From positions 1,900,001 through 1,964,000 of the forward strand of contig NZ_CP139420.1 of the NCBI RefSeq assembly GCF_034119845.1: 64,000 nt of DNA, in the 5' to 3' direction. Both the position numbers and the translations under genes were made by a program. This document shows positions 1-9,182 of the stretch, piece by piece (the stretch's first letter is position 1; each line of letters opens with the position of its first letter). The notes beneath the pieces are model-generated. The model did no database searches. It saw nothing but the letters and a program-made list of their open reading frames with translations, and was not told the origin of the DNA. This DNA comes from Flavobacterium sp. NG2 (GTDB lineage Bacteria; Bacteroidota; Bacteroidia; Flavobacteriales; Flavobacteriaceae).

Positions 1-543
1 CAAACACAACGAGAAATTGCAGAAGTTACTAATGTGGCTTTGGGTAACATTCCATTAATTATAAATGGATTATTGGAAACTAATTTGATTGTTAGGCTAA
101 ACAAAAATGAATATGTAATCAATAATTATGAAGAACTATTAAACAAGTGGATTACAGAGTTCGAACAAACGTTGAAACCTACTCTTTTCAAACAACGATT
201 TAGATATCAAAATAAAGATAAAGACTGGAGAACAATACCATTAAACACAGACAAAACAGTTTGGGGTGGCGAGCCTGCTGGAGATATACTTACAAACCAT
301 TTACGTCCAGAAAAATTTACTATTTATACAAAAGAGACCACAAAAGAACTAATACTAAACTACAAGTTATTGCCTGATGATGAGGGGGAAATAACAGTCT
401 ATGATATGTTTTGGAATAATGAATACAATACGAATACAGCCCCAAACGAATTAGTATACACTGATTTAATGATTACAGATGATAAAAGGTGTAAAGAAAC
501 TGCAAAATTAATTTTCAATGAACATATCCAACCAAACCTATAA
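1..543 (+). CDS. AbiEi-like type IV antitoxin / transcriptional regulator (5' truncated)
   Basis: The reading frame is open from the first base, so the true start lies outside the window; 180 residues are visible. The visible N-terminus (QTQREIAEVTNVALGNI and onward) looks like a helix-turn-helix recognition segment, followed by an alpha/beta domain without enzyme motifs. The stop overlaps the start of the next gene, a nucleotidyltransferase, by 26 bases. A winged-helix protein overlapping an AbiEii-type nucleotidyltransferase is the standard layout of type IV toxin-antitoxin systems, in which the first protein represses the operon and counteracts the toxin. The family is assigned mainly from this context and the HTH; an unrelated HTH regulator cannot be excluded. 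Confidence 0.6.
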   Translation, partial: QTQREIAEVTNVALGNIPLIINGLLETNLIVRLNKNEYVINNYEELLNKWITEFEQTLKPTLFKQRFRYQNKDKDWRTIPLNTDKTVWGGEPAGDILTNHLRPEKFTIYTKETTKELILNYKLLPDDEGEITVYDMFWNNEYNTNTAPNELVYTDLMITDDKRCKETAKLIFNEHIQPNL

Positions 544-1360
544 AGAACTAGCGATACCATACTTCAAAGAAGTTTTCGATTGTATTGATGAAGTAATGAT
601 CAAACTAAATGTACCCTATTATTTAATCGGGGCAAGTGCAGTAGCTTTAAACCTTTTAAGAGACGGAATCAAACCCAGTAGAGGTACAAAAGATATCGAT
701 TTTGCAATAATGATTTCTTCTATTCAGGAGTTCGAATCAATTGTGGAAGAACTTGTTAACTTTGGATTTAACAAAGTGCAAGCACCTTGGACACTTTACC
801 ATCCCAAATTTAATACCGTTATTGACTTAATGCCATTTGGCGAAATTGAAGAAAAATTCACAGTAAATTTCAATCAGCGTAACACCTATTTACACGTATT
901 AGGACTTACGGAAGTATTACAAGAGCCGGAAACAATTAAGATAGAAGAAAAATCTTTGCAAATTCCATCATTACCTGGAATGGTTGTTTTAAAACTAATT
1001 GCTTGGAGCGATAGACCCGAAGATCGTGGTAATGATTTGTATGATATTTTAAGAATTATAGAACATTATTTTGACTTAAATTTTGATGAAATAGTAGAAC
1101 ACCATTTTGATATTTTTCCAAATGATGATAAACTAGACCAACTTAAAATTTCAGCAAGAGTATTAGGACGAAAAGCCAGTAAGTTTTTAAATGTTTCCAA
1201 AGCAATAAACGATAGAATCCTAAAAACCATAAATGAGAATGTTGTAAATGTCGAGAAATCAGCAATCGCAAAACAATGGATTAGGGATAAAGACTGGGAC
1301 TTAAAATATGCTGTTGAAATACTGGAGGAATTAAAAAAAGGATTGACAGAAATAAAGTAG
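518..1360 (+). CDS. AbiEii-like nucleotidyltransferase toxin
   Basis: A 280-residue protein of the nucleotidyltransferase fold. Near residues 37-64 it has the signature GAS followed by a DID acidic pair (TKDIDFAIMI), which in this family binds the metal and NTP; a further acidic position (VIDLMPFGE) follows near residue 107. The rest is helical. AbiEii toxins transfer nucleotides onto RNA targets such as tRNA and can abort phage infection. The gene overlaps the preceding HTH gene by 26 bases, indicating translational coupling. With that partner it is best read as the toxin of a type IV toxin-antitoxin system, though stand-alone nucleotidyltransferases of this shape also exist. Confidence 0.7.
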   Translation: MNISNQTYKELAIPYFKEVFDCIDEVMIKLNVPYYLIGASAVALNLLRDGIKPSRGTKDIDFAIMISSIQEFESIVEELVNFGFNKVQAPWTLYHPKFNTVIDLMPFGEIEEKFTVNFNQRNTYLHVLGLTEVLQEPETIKIEEKSLQIPSLPGMVVLKLIAWSDRPEDRGNDLYDILRIIEHYFDLNFDEIVEHHFDIFPNDDKLDQLKISARVLGRKASKFLNVSKAINDRILKTINENVVNVEKSAIAKQWIRDKDWDLKYAVEILEELKKGLTEIK

Positions 1361-1465
1361 CCTTGTTTTTTTTTACAATAGCTAAAATGAATTATTCGTT
1401 TTAAATTTAATGTAATCACTTACATTTCAATCCATAAATAGATTATTATAACGTAATTAAATATT

Positions 1466-4400
1466 ATGAGACTTATTACTACTGGAGAGATCGAGAATTG
1501 GGCTGACACGATTGAGTGCAAGTATTATCTTCCACAACTGATTAGGAAATTAATAATAGCAACTATCGATTTTAATTCTATAAAACATTTACAATTCTCT
1601 TATGGTGAGGATGTAAATACAGGAGGGTATGATGGAGAATTATTAACTGAATCTGAAAATTTATTTGTTCCTTTTGGAGAAACTGTATGGGAATTTGGAA
1701 CAACCAATAATAAAAAAGGAAAAGCAGACGAAGACTATGAAAAAAGAAAATTAAACCCATTAGATAAAATACCTAGTGAAACTACTTATGTAAATATTAA
1801 TGGAAAAAAATATCGTGATAAAAAAAAGTGGATTACTGAAAAAAAAGCAGAGAGTTTTTGGAAGGATGTAAGGTATCTAGATGCAATTGATATTGACCAA
1901 TGGCTCGAATTGGCTCCACAAGTTGAAATCTGGCTTGCAGAAAAATTAGGAAAACCTACTAATGGAATATTTACTGCTGAGGAATATTGGAAAAGATGGA
2001 GTGATAATAAAGAAGTTAAAATACTACCAGAAATAATTGCGGGAGAGAGTAGAAAACAAGAAATCGAAAAAGTAAAACAGTTCTTAAATAGTGAATATGG
2101 TGTTTTATATATAAAATCAATTACAAAAGATGAAGCCCTAGTTTTTCCTTTAGCAATTTTAGAGCAATTTGATGTATCCGAAAAAAATGATTTATCATCA
2201 AGAACACTTATAATTGATAATAAGGAATCTTTTAATCGAATAATACAAACAAGTAGTCCTCTAATTATTATCACAAAATTTCAAGCAGATAGTACTGATA
2301 TAAGTGGAGCAATACACAAAGGACATAAAATTATAGTTCCATTGAGTCCTTCTGATGAAATTAATGCAGATAAAATCGATTTATCAATCATTTCATCGGA
2401 TGATTTTGAAAATGGCTTAAAAAAGATGGGAGTTGATGACGAACAAGCTCGATTATTAACAAAAAATTCGGGACGAAATATTTCAGTCCTTAGAAGATTA
2501 TTGAAGCTCGACAATATGCAACCTAAATGGCTTGAAAAGATAAATGCTACCGATATCATTCCAATACTTTTAGCAAATAGATTTTCCGAATACAAAAATG
2601 GAGACAAAGAGATAATTGAAAGAATAAGTGGTACATCATTTCCTGAATATGAAAAATTTTTAAAGAACTTATTAAATCAAGAAGATACTCCTATTTACCA
2701 TATAAATGGTGTTTGGAGATTAATCTCTCCAACAGATATTTGGTTATATATCGCAAAATACGTTTCAAAAGATGATTTTGAAAAACTACAAAAAATCTGC
2801 TTAGATGTTTTAAGTGAAATTGCTTATAAGTATAGTCTACCAGTAGCTGAAAGAGGTGATTTTATTCAAAGACCTACTACATCATCTACATTTTCATCCA
2901 ACCTTAAAGAAGGCTTATGTGAAACTTTAGCAATAATATCAATATTGGGTGAAAAATACGGAATTGACACTATTCTTCCTGACATATTTGTTGATAGAAT
3001 AATTCAACTTATCCTCGAAAAAGACACTGTTGTTTGGCGGTCTTTATCAAGTAACCTTATGATACTTGCAGAAGCATCACCGATAGTTTTCCTAAACAAT
3101 TTGGAAAGAATATTAAAAGATAAATCCGCATTAGCATTCTTTGAAGAACAACAAGGATTTTTACATACCTCGAATGATTTAGCTCCCTTATTATGGTGCT
3201 TAAATATTATTGGCTGGATGCCAGAAAATTTAACTCGTGTTACTTTAACTCTATGTGAACTTATAAATTCTTCTCCTGATAAATTCCCAACCACAAATAC
3301 ACCTTATGACACTATAAAAAGTATATACCGAGTTTGGTACCCTCAGACTAATGCTAGTGCTGAAGATAGAAAAAAAATATTAGATGTAATTATAAAAAAA
3401 CATCCCGACATATCATACAATCTTCTTGTAAGTATGGTTGGAAGTCGTAATGATACTGCCTTTCATACTCCAAGACCCAAATTTAGATTGTTTTCTGAAT
3501 TAAGAAAAATTAAAGTTACTTATAATGAGATTTCATATTTGAGGAGATTTTGTGTTGATAATATAATTACACTCTCATTAAATAATTTAAATAGGACACT
3601 AAATCTTATTGATTTACTAGATGATATTGATTGGGACAAAATCGAAGTGACTCTTAATGCAATTGAAACAGGTTTAACATTCGATTCAGAATCAAAAAAT
3701 GAAGTTTATCAAAAATTCAGAGAGTTTATTGGGAGACATCGGAGTTATCCTGATGCTGATTGGTCATTAAATACTGAGATACTTGATCACATTGAGGAGA
3801 CAGCTGTAAAATTTAAAACTGATGATTATATATTAAGCGAAAAATATCTTTTTGAACATCATCATCCAACATCAATTGAAGGAAAGCTTGGAAATGATTA
3901 CAGAAAACAAGAACAAGAAATTTTAGAAAAGAGAAAAATATTTTTAGAAAAAATCATTTTAAATTATGGGATTGAGAAAGTTTTCGAATTAGCAGACACA
4001 GTTGAACATCCTCATATCTATGGAAATGTTTTAGCTATGATTTTAGAAATTTCTTCGGAAGATACTTTTAAGATCTATCAACTTATAGATTCTGATAATT
4101 CTAAATATATTTCTTTAGCAAATAATTTTATTTGGGTTTCTGAAAACAGGACAAGTAGGAAAGAACAAATCATTGTTTTAGACAAAATGATTCAATCCGG
4201 CATTTCTAAAAATGGAGTTGTGAAGTTTCTAATGTCTATGCGAGGAAATATTGATTTATGGAAATACATACAAGAAGAGCAAAACAATGAAATTGAAAGC
4301 CTCTATTGGAAATCTCAGCAGTCTAACCTTTTCCCAAATAGTAAAGAAGAATTAATGTTTTCATTAGATAAACTGCATAAATTTAAAAAATCTATTGTTT

Positions 4401-5266
4401 TCCTGAATACTTTAGCAACAAATATTAATCAGTATTCTGAAATAAAAATTTCTTCAGATGAATTATTAATCTTACTGGAAAAAGTTGAACTGATTGATTT
4501 TGAAGATAGTTCTCAATTTGACAGTCATAGCTTTGAAAATATACTGGAATTTCTGTATTCCCAAAATGATTATGATGAAGAACAAGGAGCAAAAATTGAA
4601 ATGAAATTCCATTTTATGTTTAAAAGCTATCATTATCTCAAACCTAAAAATCTTTATAAAATAATGTCTAAAAATCCTTCTGAGTATATGGCAGTAGTTT
4701 GTCAAATGTATTTACCAGATGATGAAAAGCTTCGAGCGGAGGAGATAGAAACAAGAACCAAGAATCAGAATTCGCAACTTTTTTTTGAATTTAATTATAC
4801 CTTATTAGAAAGTTTTGATTATATCCCTTCATTAAAGTTAGACGGAACATTAATTAAAGAAGAGCTTAACGGTTGGGTTAATGAGGTTCAAAATTTAGCA
4901 AAAGATAATTATAGAGCAGAAATTACAGATCGATGCATTGGAAAATTATTAGCTAAATACCCGATTAATATCTCGGAGACAAAAGGCTATCCTATTGAAA
5001 TATATGACATAATTGAAGATATAAATAGTGAGAATATAAATTCAGCCTTTGAAATGCAAATTTCAAACAACTTAGGTTCTACAACCAGAGGAGCTTTTGA
5101 AGGTGGAAATATAGAACGCCACAAAGCTAAATTCTTCAATACTCTTTTTGAAGACACAAAAATAATTTATCCTAATGTATCTTTAATATTTAAAAATTTA
5201 CGAGAAAAATATTTACGAGAAGGGAATTGGGAAGATGAAAATGCTTTACTTAGAAGTTTAAGTTAA
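1466..5266 (+). CDS. Large (1266 aa) uncharacterised protein, candidate defence protein
   Basis: I do not recognise a named family. The N-terminus (about residues 1-170) has a block with GGYDG (D56), VWEFGT (E76) and a following lysine-rich KA..DYEKR segment, reminiscent of restriction-endonuclease-like modules at the front of STAND-type immune proteins. Residues 190-330 look like an NTPase domain that has lost its Walker A loop: there are hydrophobic beta strands but no GxxxxGK[ST]. The remaining 900 residues are mostly helical and repeat-like, without transmembrane segments or a signal peptide. It starts 105 bases after a toxin-antitoxin pair and is followed by a gene-poor mobile-type region, which fits a defence role. 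Base composition is AT-rich. The function is inferred only. Confidence 0.45.
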   Translation: MRLITTGEIENWADTIECKYYLPQLIRKLIIATIDFNSIKHLQFSYGEDVNTGGYDGELLTESENLFVPFGETVWEFGTTNNKKGKADEDYEKRKLNPLDKIPSETTYVNINGKKYRDKKKWITEKKAESFWKDVRYLDAIDIDQWLELAPQVEIWLAEKLGKPTNGIFTAEEYWKRWSDNKEVKILPEIIAGESRKQEIEKVKQFLNSEYGVLYIKSITKDEALVFPLAILEQFDVSEKNDLSSRTLIIDNKESFNRIIQTSSPLIIITKFQADSTDISGAIHKGHKIIVPLSPSDEINADKIDLSIISSDDFENGLKKMGVDDEQARLLTKNSGRNISVLRRLLKLDNMQPKWLEKINATDIIPILLANRFSEYKNGDKEIIERISGTSFPEYEKFLKNLLNQEDTPIYHINGVWRLISPTDIWLYIAKYVSKDDFEKLQKICLDVLSEIAYKYSLPVAERGDFIQRPTTSSTFSSNLKEGLCETLAIISILGEKYGIDTILPDIFVDRIIQLILEKDTVVWRSLSSNLMILAEASPIVFLNNLERILKDKSALAFFEEQQGFLHTSNDLAPLLWCLNIIGWMPENLTRVTLTLCELINSSPDKFPTTNTPYDTIKSIYRVWYPQTNASAEDRKKILDVIIKKHPDISYNLLVSMVGSRNDTAFHTPRPKFRLFSELRKIKVTYNEISYLRRFCVDNIITLSLNNLNRTLNLIDLLDDIDWDKIEVTLNAIETGLTFDSESKNEVYQKFREFIGRHRSYPDADWSLNTEILDHIEETAVKFKTDDYILSEKYLFEHHHPTSIEGKLGNDYRKQEQEILEKRKIFLEKIILNYGIEKVFELADTVEHPHIYGNVLAMILEISSEDTFKIYQLIDSDNSKYISLANNFIWVSENRTSRKEQIIVLDKMIQSGISKNGVVKFLMSMRGNIDLWKYIQEEQNNEIESLYWKSQQSNLFPNSKEELMFSLDKLHKFKKSIVFLNTLATNINQYSEIKISSDELLILLEKVELIDFEDSSQFDSHSFENILEFLYSQNDYDEEQGAKIEMKFHFMFKSYHYLKPKNLYKIMSKNPSEYMAVVCQMYLPDDEKLRAEEIETRTKNQNSQLFFEFNYTLLESFDYIPSLKLDGTLIKEELNGWVNEVQNLAKDNYRAEITDRCIGKLLAKYPINISETKGYPIEIYDIIEDINSENINSAFEMQISNNLGSTTRGAFEGGNIERHKAKFFNTLFEDTKIIYPNVSLIFKNLREKYLREGNWEDENALLRSLS

Positions 5267-6397
5267 TGTATTAGTAAACAAAAAGATATAAATTAAAAAT
5301 AATATTTTTTTCATTCGCTGGTAAAAGGGAATTTTACATTTTATAAGTCACTCCTTTGCCAACGCTCCTAAAGTTTTTGTACGTCCTAGAACGTTTAGGG
5401 TTCAAAAGAAAATTTAATGGTAGGGCAACAACTTTCCAAAGCTATGTTGCATAATATGGCATTATAGTGCATAAAAAATCACGGGCAATCAAGCGGTCTC
5501 TCTTCGGTCGTTCCCTTTGTTCCGTTCGGCTGTTCCAGTCGGGCTACACTATTTTGTGGAATTACTTATTTCAATTTAACTACCCATAATCCTGAACTTT
5601 TCGAATTGCCCTCCGTTCCACAGACACGGCGCAGTCACAATAAAACAGCAGCTTGAAAATAAGCAGCTGTTTTATTGCACTGCTTGTTCCTCATCTTCAC
5701 ACGGTCTCTTCCTGCGTTCGGTCGGGCTTATGCATCCATAATACCGCTTCATTCCGTTACACTCCGCAGGCTACGTTTCTCTACATTCCAGCAGTATTAT
5801 GTCTGCCGCCCTCCATTTTTTCAGCGGTTGCTCCTTCGCCCAGCCATCGGGGTTGGCTCGCTCCACAATCTACATATAAGTATGTTTAATGTAAAAGGGC
5901 TATTATGATTTCTTTTCAACTTTAGTACCTGATGGTCGCTATGCCCTGAATCAAGGTTACCCGCCAAAAAAAGGCGGGAGTCTTTTATTGTTTCCCCGCC
6001 GTTACACGCTCATACCCGCTACGTTTCGCTCCGTACCTGCGCTCAACTCTCGCGTCTATGGTGGCTGTTCGATTGCCGCAACCCCGCCACTGCGCTCCTC
6101 ATCCGCAAATAAAGTTCCTTGCCCCAAAAAAGGGGCACCACTTTATTTGCTCCTTGCGGTGCTTGGGGGTGTTTGATTGCTGTTTTTATAAAGACGTTTA
6201 TGCAAAAAAACTAGAACGCTACTGCATTTTTTTAAAAGAAAAAGAAAAAAAGGCAGCAAGTTTAGCATCCATTCCTCACTTTCAGTCGGTCGTTCCTCCC
6301 TCCGTTTTCGTTCGTCATTCCTGCTATTATAGTGGCTTTCTTTTTTTCTCTTTTTTCTTTTTAAAAAATAGGTTGAAATTTTTAAACCAAAAGTCTT
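5267..6397. other. 1.1 kb gene-poor region with dyads, mobile-element-like
   Basis: No convincing protein gene was seen on either strand. The stretch is locally richer in G+C and contains many short near-repeats of the type TTCGGTCG and CGTTCG. At 5448-5474 two copies of TGCATAA, 20 bases apart, flank an ATAAT/ATTAT dyad. At 5642-5676 there is an inverted repeat (AAAACAGC arms), and at 5960-5986 a terminator-like hairpin. Similar sequence is common between genes of flavobacterial conjugative or mobilisable elements, so it may be the remnant of one, but no relaxase, integrase or transposase is visible. Confidence 0.4.
5960..5986 (+). terminator. Rho-independent terminator-like hairpin
   Basis: A six-base GC stem (CCCGCC / GGCGGG) with a seven-A loop is followed by AGTCTTTT. 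It lies inside the gene-poor region, so its transcript is unknown. Confidence 0.55.
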
Positions 6398-6820
6398 ATG
6401 TCGAACTTCATCATTAAAACTCACCAAAAAGGCACTGTTTATATAGGAAGCCAAATCTTTATTTTGAATAAAGGTTTAAATAGTGGTAAACCCCAAAAAG
6501 AACCTTTTACCAATAGCTATGTAATTCTTTTCCAAAACGAAGAAGATATCGAAACAATTTATTGGTTAGCATATAGTCTTTGGAAATCCAGTTTTTGGAA
6601 ACCATTACTTGTTGGTTCTGTAATTCCATTTTTACGGATTCATGATTTCAAAAATACATTTAGCAGCAAAATAAATCTAACGCTGCAGGAACACGAACAA
6701 CACCTTAAACAAGTTCAAGCGTTGAGGTTGCTAGAGCAAAAAGAAAACCATTTGAAGCAAAATATAGCAATGATTAATACAATGCGTACAGCTATTTTAC
6801 ATTGGTATCACAAAGTATAA
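6398..6820 (+). CDS. DUF6943-like small protein
   Basis: A 140-residue protein beginning MSNFIIKTHQKGT, with the block IFILNKGLNSGKP and a later LVGSVIPFLRIHDF segment. This pattern matches, from memory, the DUF6943 family found on flavobacterial plasmids and integrative elements; its function is unknown. The C-terminus (residues 95-140) is a long charged helix. There is no signal peptide. A 59-residue gene follows after 18 bases, suggesting a small operon. Its presence supports a mobile-element origin for the first 9.9 kb. Confidence 0.6.
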   Translation: MSNFIIKTHQKGTVYIGSQIFILNKGLNSGKPQKEPFTNSYVILFQNEEDIETIYWLAYSLWKSSFWKPLLVGSVIPFLRIHDFKNTFSSKINLTLQEHEQHLKQVQALRLLEQKENHLKQNIAMINTMRTAILHWYHKV

Positions 6821-6838
6821 TCTTAAAAAACCTTAACT

Positions 6839-7018
6839 ATGAAACTATTTATTTTATATCAAACGGATAAATGGAAGAATAAAGCATCTAGAGTTTACTT
6901 TGGTGTATTTGATAGCAGAAATAAGGCTATTGATATTGCAAAATACCATGGCTTATATTGTTCTTGTGCCGAAGTGGTAATTGAAGAAATCACTTTGAAC
7001 CAATTTGAAGAAAGTTAA
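6839..7018 (+). CDS. Small hypothetical protein (59 aa)
   Basis: An ATG-started 59-residue frame begins MKLFILYQTDKWKNKASRVY and ends with an acidic tail. It has a compact alpha/beta look, with two nearby cysteines (CSC, residues 41 and 43) and no signal peptide. The 18-base gap after the upstream DUF6943-like gene suggests co-transcription. Codon use and the lack of any competing frame make it likely real. I do not recognise a family. Confidence 0.55.
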   Translation: MKLFILYQTDKWKNKASRVYFGVFDSRNKAIDIAKYHGLYCSCAEVVIEEITLNQFEES

Positions 7019-7182
7019 CAATTAATAAAGAGTCTAATCAATCTAAATTAGGCTTTGTTTTCTTTTGGAATATTCTTTAATGTACTGTCAAAAATAAATA
7101 AATTAAAATATTTGATTTTATTGTAGGATTTATAAAACATAATTATTTAAATTAGTAATCTATAAACTTAAAAATCAATAAA

Positions 7183-7515
7183 ATGGGGAAATTTGTAATT
7201 ACTAAAAGAAACAATGGTGAATTTCAATTTAATTTAAAAGCGAATAATGGCCAAATCATCCTAAGCAGTGAAGGTTATACTACTAAAAGTGCCTGTGAAA
7301 ATGGTATTGAATCGGTGAGACGTAATTCCCAAGACGATAATAAATTCGACCGCAAAACTTCCTCTAATGGTAAACCATATTTCAATCTAAAAGCCACCAA
7401 TGGTCAAATCATTGGGACAAGTGAAATGTATGAAAGTACCGCTGCTCGTGATAATGGAATAGCTTCAGTTAAAAGCAATGCACCAGATGCTTCAGTTGAA
7501 GACTTAACAAATTAA
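7183..7515 (+). CDS. YegP-family protein (two DUF1508 repeats)
   Basis: The 110 residues consist of two tandem copies of the roughly 48-residue DUF1508 unit. Each has the pattern F.[FL]NLKA.NGQII..SE.Y and a second NGI.SV helix, at about residues 10-47 and 60-96. The family is small, soluble and widespread; its function is not established. A rho-independent terminator follows 20 bases after the stop. The gene stands alone on the plus strand, facing the convergent minus-strand cassette. Confidence 0.85.
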   Translation: MGKFVITKRNNGEFQFNLKANNGQIILSSEGYTTKSACENGIESVRRNSQDDNKFDRKTSSNGKPYFNLKATNGQIIGTSEMYESTAARDNGIASVKSNAPDASVEDLTN

Positions 7516-7535
7516 CGATTTTACTAAACACAAAA

Positions 7536-7568
7536 AAAGCCTGATCTCACGACCAGGCTTTAATTTTG
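7536..7568. terminator. Bidirectional terminator
   Basis: Perfect 8-bp stem AAAGCCTG (7536-7543) / CAGGCTTT (7554-7561), preceded by an A-run and followed by a T-rich stretch. It separates the yegP-like gene from the convergent holin-like cassette and can act on both strands. Confidence 0.8.
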
Positions 7569-7602
7569 TTTAACCCAAAGGTCACCACAACTAGGGCTAA
7601 AC

Positions 7603-7779
7603 TTATTTTTTGTGCCTCTTATTTAGGCTTTTAAGCAGTAACGAAATCGTAAAACTGACAATTGCTCCAACAGTAGCCAAGACAGCTGTTTTTACAATAT
7701 CTTCAGATTGAATATTAGGTACTATACTTAAAAATGTGCCTCCAGCAGTTCCCATTAAAGTATGGTTATTGGCTGTCAT
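7603..7779 (-). CDS. Holin-like small membrane protein (58 aa)
   Basis: A 58-residue minus-strand frame begins MTANNHTLMGTAGGTFLSIV. It has a glycine-rich hydrophobic segment near residues 9-20, a second membrane segment near residues 30-50, and a basic tail (LKSLNKRHKK). Two short membrane helices with a charged C-terminus is the layout of small phage holins. The start overlaps the end of the upstream 71-residue gene by 14 bases, indicating translational coupling. It is the last gene of a four-gene cassette. The holin assignment rests on topology and context only. Confidence 0.55.
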   Translation of the reverse strand: MTANNHTLMGTAGGTFLSIVPNIQSEDIVKTAVLATVGAIVSFTISLLLKSLNKRHKK

Positions 7780-7981
7780 CAATCGTACTTAGCTGGCTTG
7801 CAGCTGACAAAACACCTCCCGCTACAGCAATATAACCTCCAATAGTAATTACTATTACAGGCAGAGCAATTGGAGCTGCTAAGATTGTTCCTCCGATAGC
7901 TGCCATAGCCAAACCAACATTTCGAAGCACTTTAAAAAATTTTGGTGTGGGAGCTGTCGCTCTATTTATAATTTTTTTCAT
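7766..7981 (-). CDS. Small membrane protein (71 aa)
   Basis: A 71-residue protein with a basic N-terminus (MKKIINRATAPTPKFFKVLR) and two closely spaced hydrophobic segments rich in Gly, Ala and Ile (about residues 24-43 and 45-60), then a short polar tail. It overlaps the upstream DUF5675 gene by 20 bases and the downstream holin-like gene by 14 bases, so the three are probably translated together. I know no family function. A membrane role beside the holin-like protein is likely from context. Confidence 0.6.
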   Translation of the reverse strand: MKKIINRATAPTPKFFKVLRNVGLAMAAIGGTILAAPIALPVIVITIGGYIAVAGGVLSAASQLSTIDDSQ

Positions 7982-8387
7982 AATTTTTAAATTTAGATTG
8001 AATAATTAACTCGATCCGTTCGTTATTGTCTAAAGCTTTATAAATAAAGGCTTTTAGGCTCGTAAAAGCTTTTCTAGACATCAAACCTAAACCTGGTCCT
8101 GAAAGTTTTGTTACTGGAGCAATACAACCTTTCAATTCATGCAAAGCATTATTGGCAGGATGAAATAAAATCAGACTTCTGTTTTTTACTTCCAATACTT
8201 CCAAATGCCATTGAAATTTTTGACTGTATCGCTTTCTTATACAATATTTCCCTTCCGGAATGCAGGAAACTTGCGTTTCGTTATTCTTCCAAGGCAATTC
8301 AATGGTGTTACAGATGAATTTACCCTCGCATTCAAGTTTACCATTAGTTCCATCAGTGAAATAAGTTCTATTTAATATAAGTATCAT
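7962..8387 (-). CDS. DUF5675 family protein
   Basis: A 141-residue protein from the ATG at 8387; a GTG nine bases upstream is a possible alternative start. Characteristic blocks are the opening LNRTYFTDGTNGKL, ICNTIELPWKNN, CIPEGKYCIRKR and ILFHPANNALHELKGCIAP, which match my recollection of DUF5675. This family often sits in phage or phage-like loci, beside membrane or lysis-type proteins. No catalytic role is established. Here it sits between a 252-residue conserved protein and two small membrane proteins, all on the minus strand. Confidence 0.7.
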   Translation of the reverse strand: MILILNRTYFTDGTNGKLECEGKFICNTIELPWKNNETQVSCIPEGKYCIRKRYSQKFQWHLEVLEVKNRSLILFHPANNALHELKGCIAPVTKLSGPGLGLMSRKAFTSLKAFIYKALDNNERIELIIQSKFKNYEKNYK

Positions 8388-8423
8388 ACTGATCACTAAT
8401 TACTGAACACTGAATACTAATTA

Positions 8424-9182
8424 TTAAACACCGCTATCAACTTTCACAATCGATAATGGATTGTAAGAACCATTTTTCAAAGGATACATTGCTCCATTTA
8501 CATCTTGGTAAAACTCTAGTCCAAGAGCCAAGAATAACGGTTTTGTGCTAGCTGGTGTAACAGCATTTGTTTGGCTAATTACGGCCGTAGCATTTATATC
8601 CCAAGGCAAAATTGCCGTTTCTGAATGCGCTTCAACAAATGTTTCCGCTTCAAAATCAATTTCCGCACCTGCAGATATGATTTTAAAATGCGTTGTTCCA
8701 GATGGAGCAGCAATCATATTCAACGGAACAAATGAAGCCAAATCAACAGTAATATTTCCAGTCGCACGATCAATTGTCCCTACAAAAGGAGCAAATAAAC
8801 TGGTTCCCAGTTTCCCTCTAATATTGAATTCGAAGCCTGCTAAAAGTTCAGCTTCGCCATCAATTACATTTCTTAATCCCCTAACACTTATGATATCAGC
8901 TTGGATAACCTTAACCATTTGTTGCGTCAATCGACTAACCATTTTACTGTCTGCAGAATTCAATAGTAAAGCTCTAAAAGCCGTTCTTAAAATCTTTCCC
9001 GCCTTACCTGCTCTACCAAACTCAGAACCGTTTTCACGTGTTCTTTGAAACGCTGGATCATTTTTAATTCTGCTGGCATCAATACCTCCTTTTTCACGTG
9101 CCAAATGCCCATCTTGCGTTTTGTAAAAAGTAATATCACCGATAGTACCTTTCAATTTAATTATGCCTTTCTGTCTTGCCAT
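8424..9182 (-). CDS. Conserved flavobacterial protein of unknown function, first gene of a four-gene cassette
   Basis: A 252-residue soluble protein starting MARQKGIIKLKGTIGDITFY, followed by a basic patch (AREKGGIDASRIKNDPAFQR) and a beta-rich C-terminal half (from about residue 95). I recall close relatives in other flavobacteria with the same opening, but no function. There is no signal peptide. It precedes the DUF5675 gene by 36 bases and appears to head the cassette ending with the holin-like gene. The basic N-terminus and phage-type neighbours would fit a phage-derived or contractile-particle component, but this is a guess. Confidence 0.6.
   Translation of the reverse strand: MARQKGIIKLKGTIGDITFYKTQDGHLAREKGGIDASRIKNDPAFQRTRENGSEFGRAGKAGKILRTAFRALLLNSADSKMVSRLTQQMVKVIQADIISVRGLRNVIDGEAELLAGFEFNIRGKLGTSLFAPFVGTIDRATGNITVDLASFVPLNMIAAPSGTTHFKIISAGAEIDFEAETFVEAHSETAILPWDINATAVISQTNAVTPASTKPLFLALGLEFYQDVNGAMYPLKNGSYNPLSIVKVDSGV

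Noticed and set aside
5653..5908. Two overlapping plus-strand frames near 5.7 kb
   Set aside because: They overlap in different frames over repetitive GC-richer sequence, without recognisable start context or domains.
6058..6454. Open frames on both strands in the gene-poor region (about 103-119 residues)
   Set aside because: The translations are rich in Ser, Arg, Cys and low-complexity Lys or Phe runs, with no domain pattern, and they overlap each other on opposite strands; likely chance frames.
8545..9048. 167-residue plus-strand frame opposite the 252-residue gene
   Set aside because: It lies wholly antisense to a convincing gene with a known flavobacterial N-terminus.
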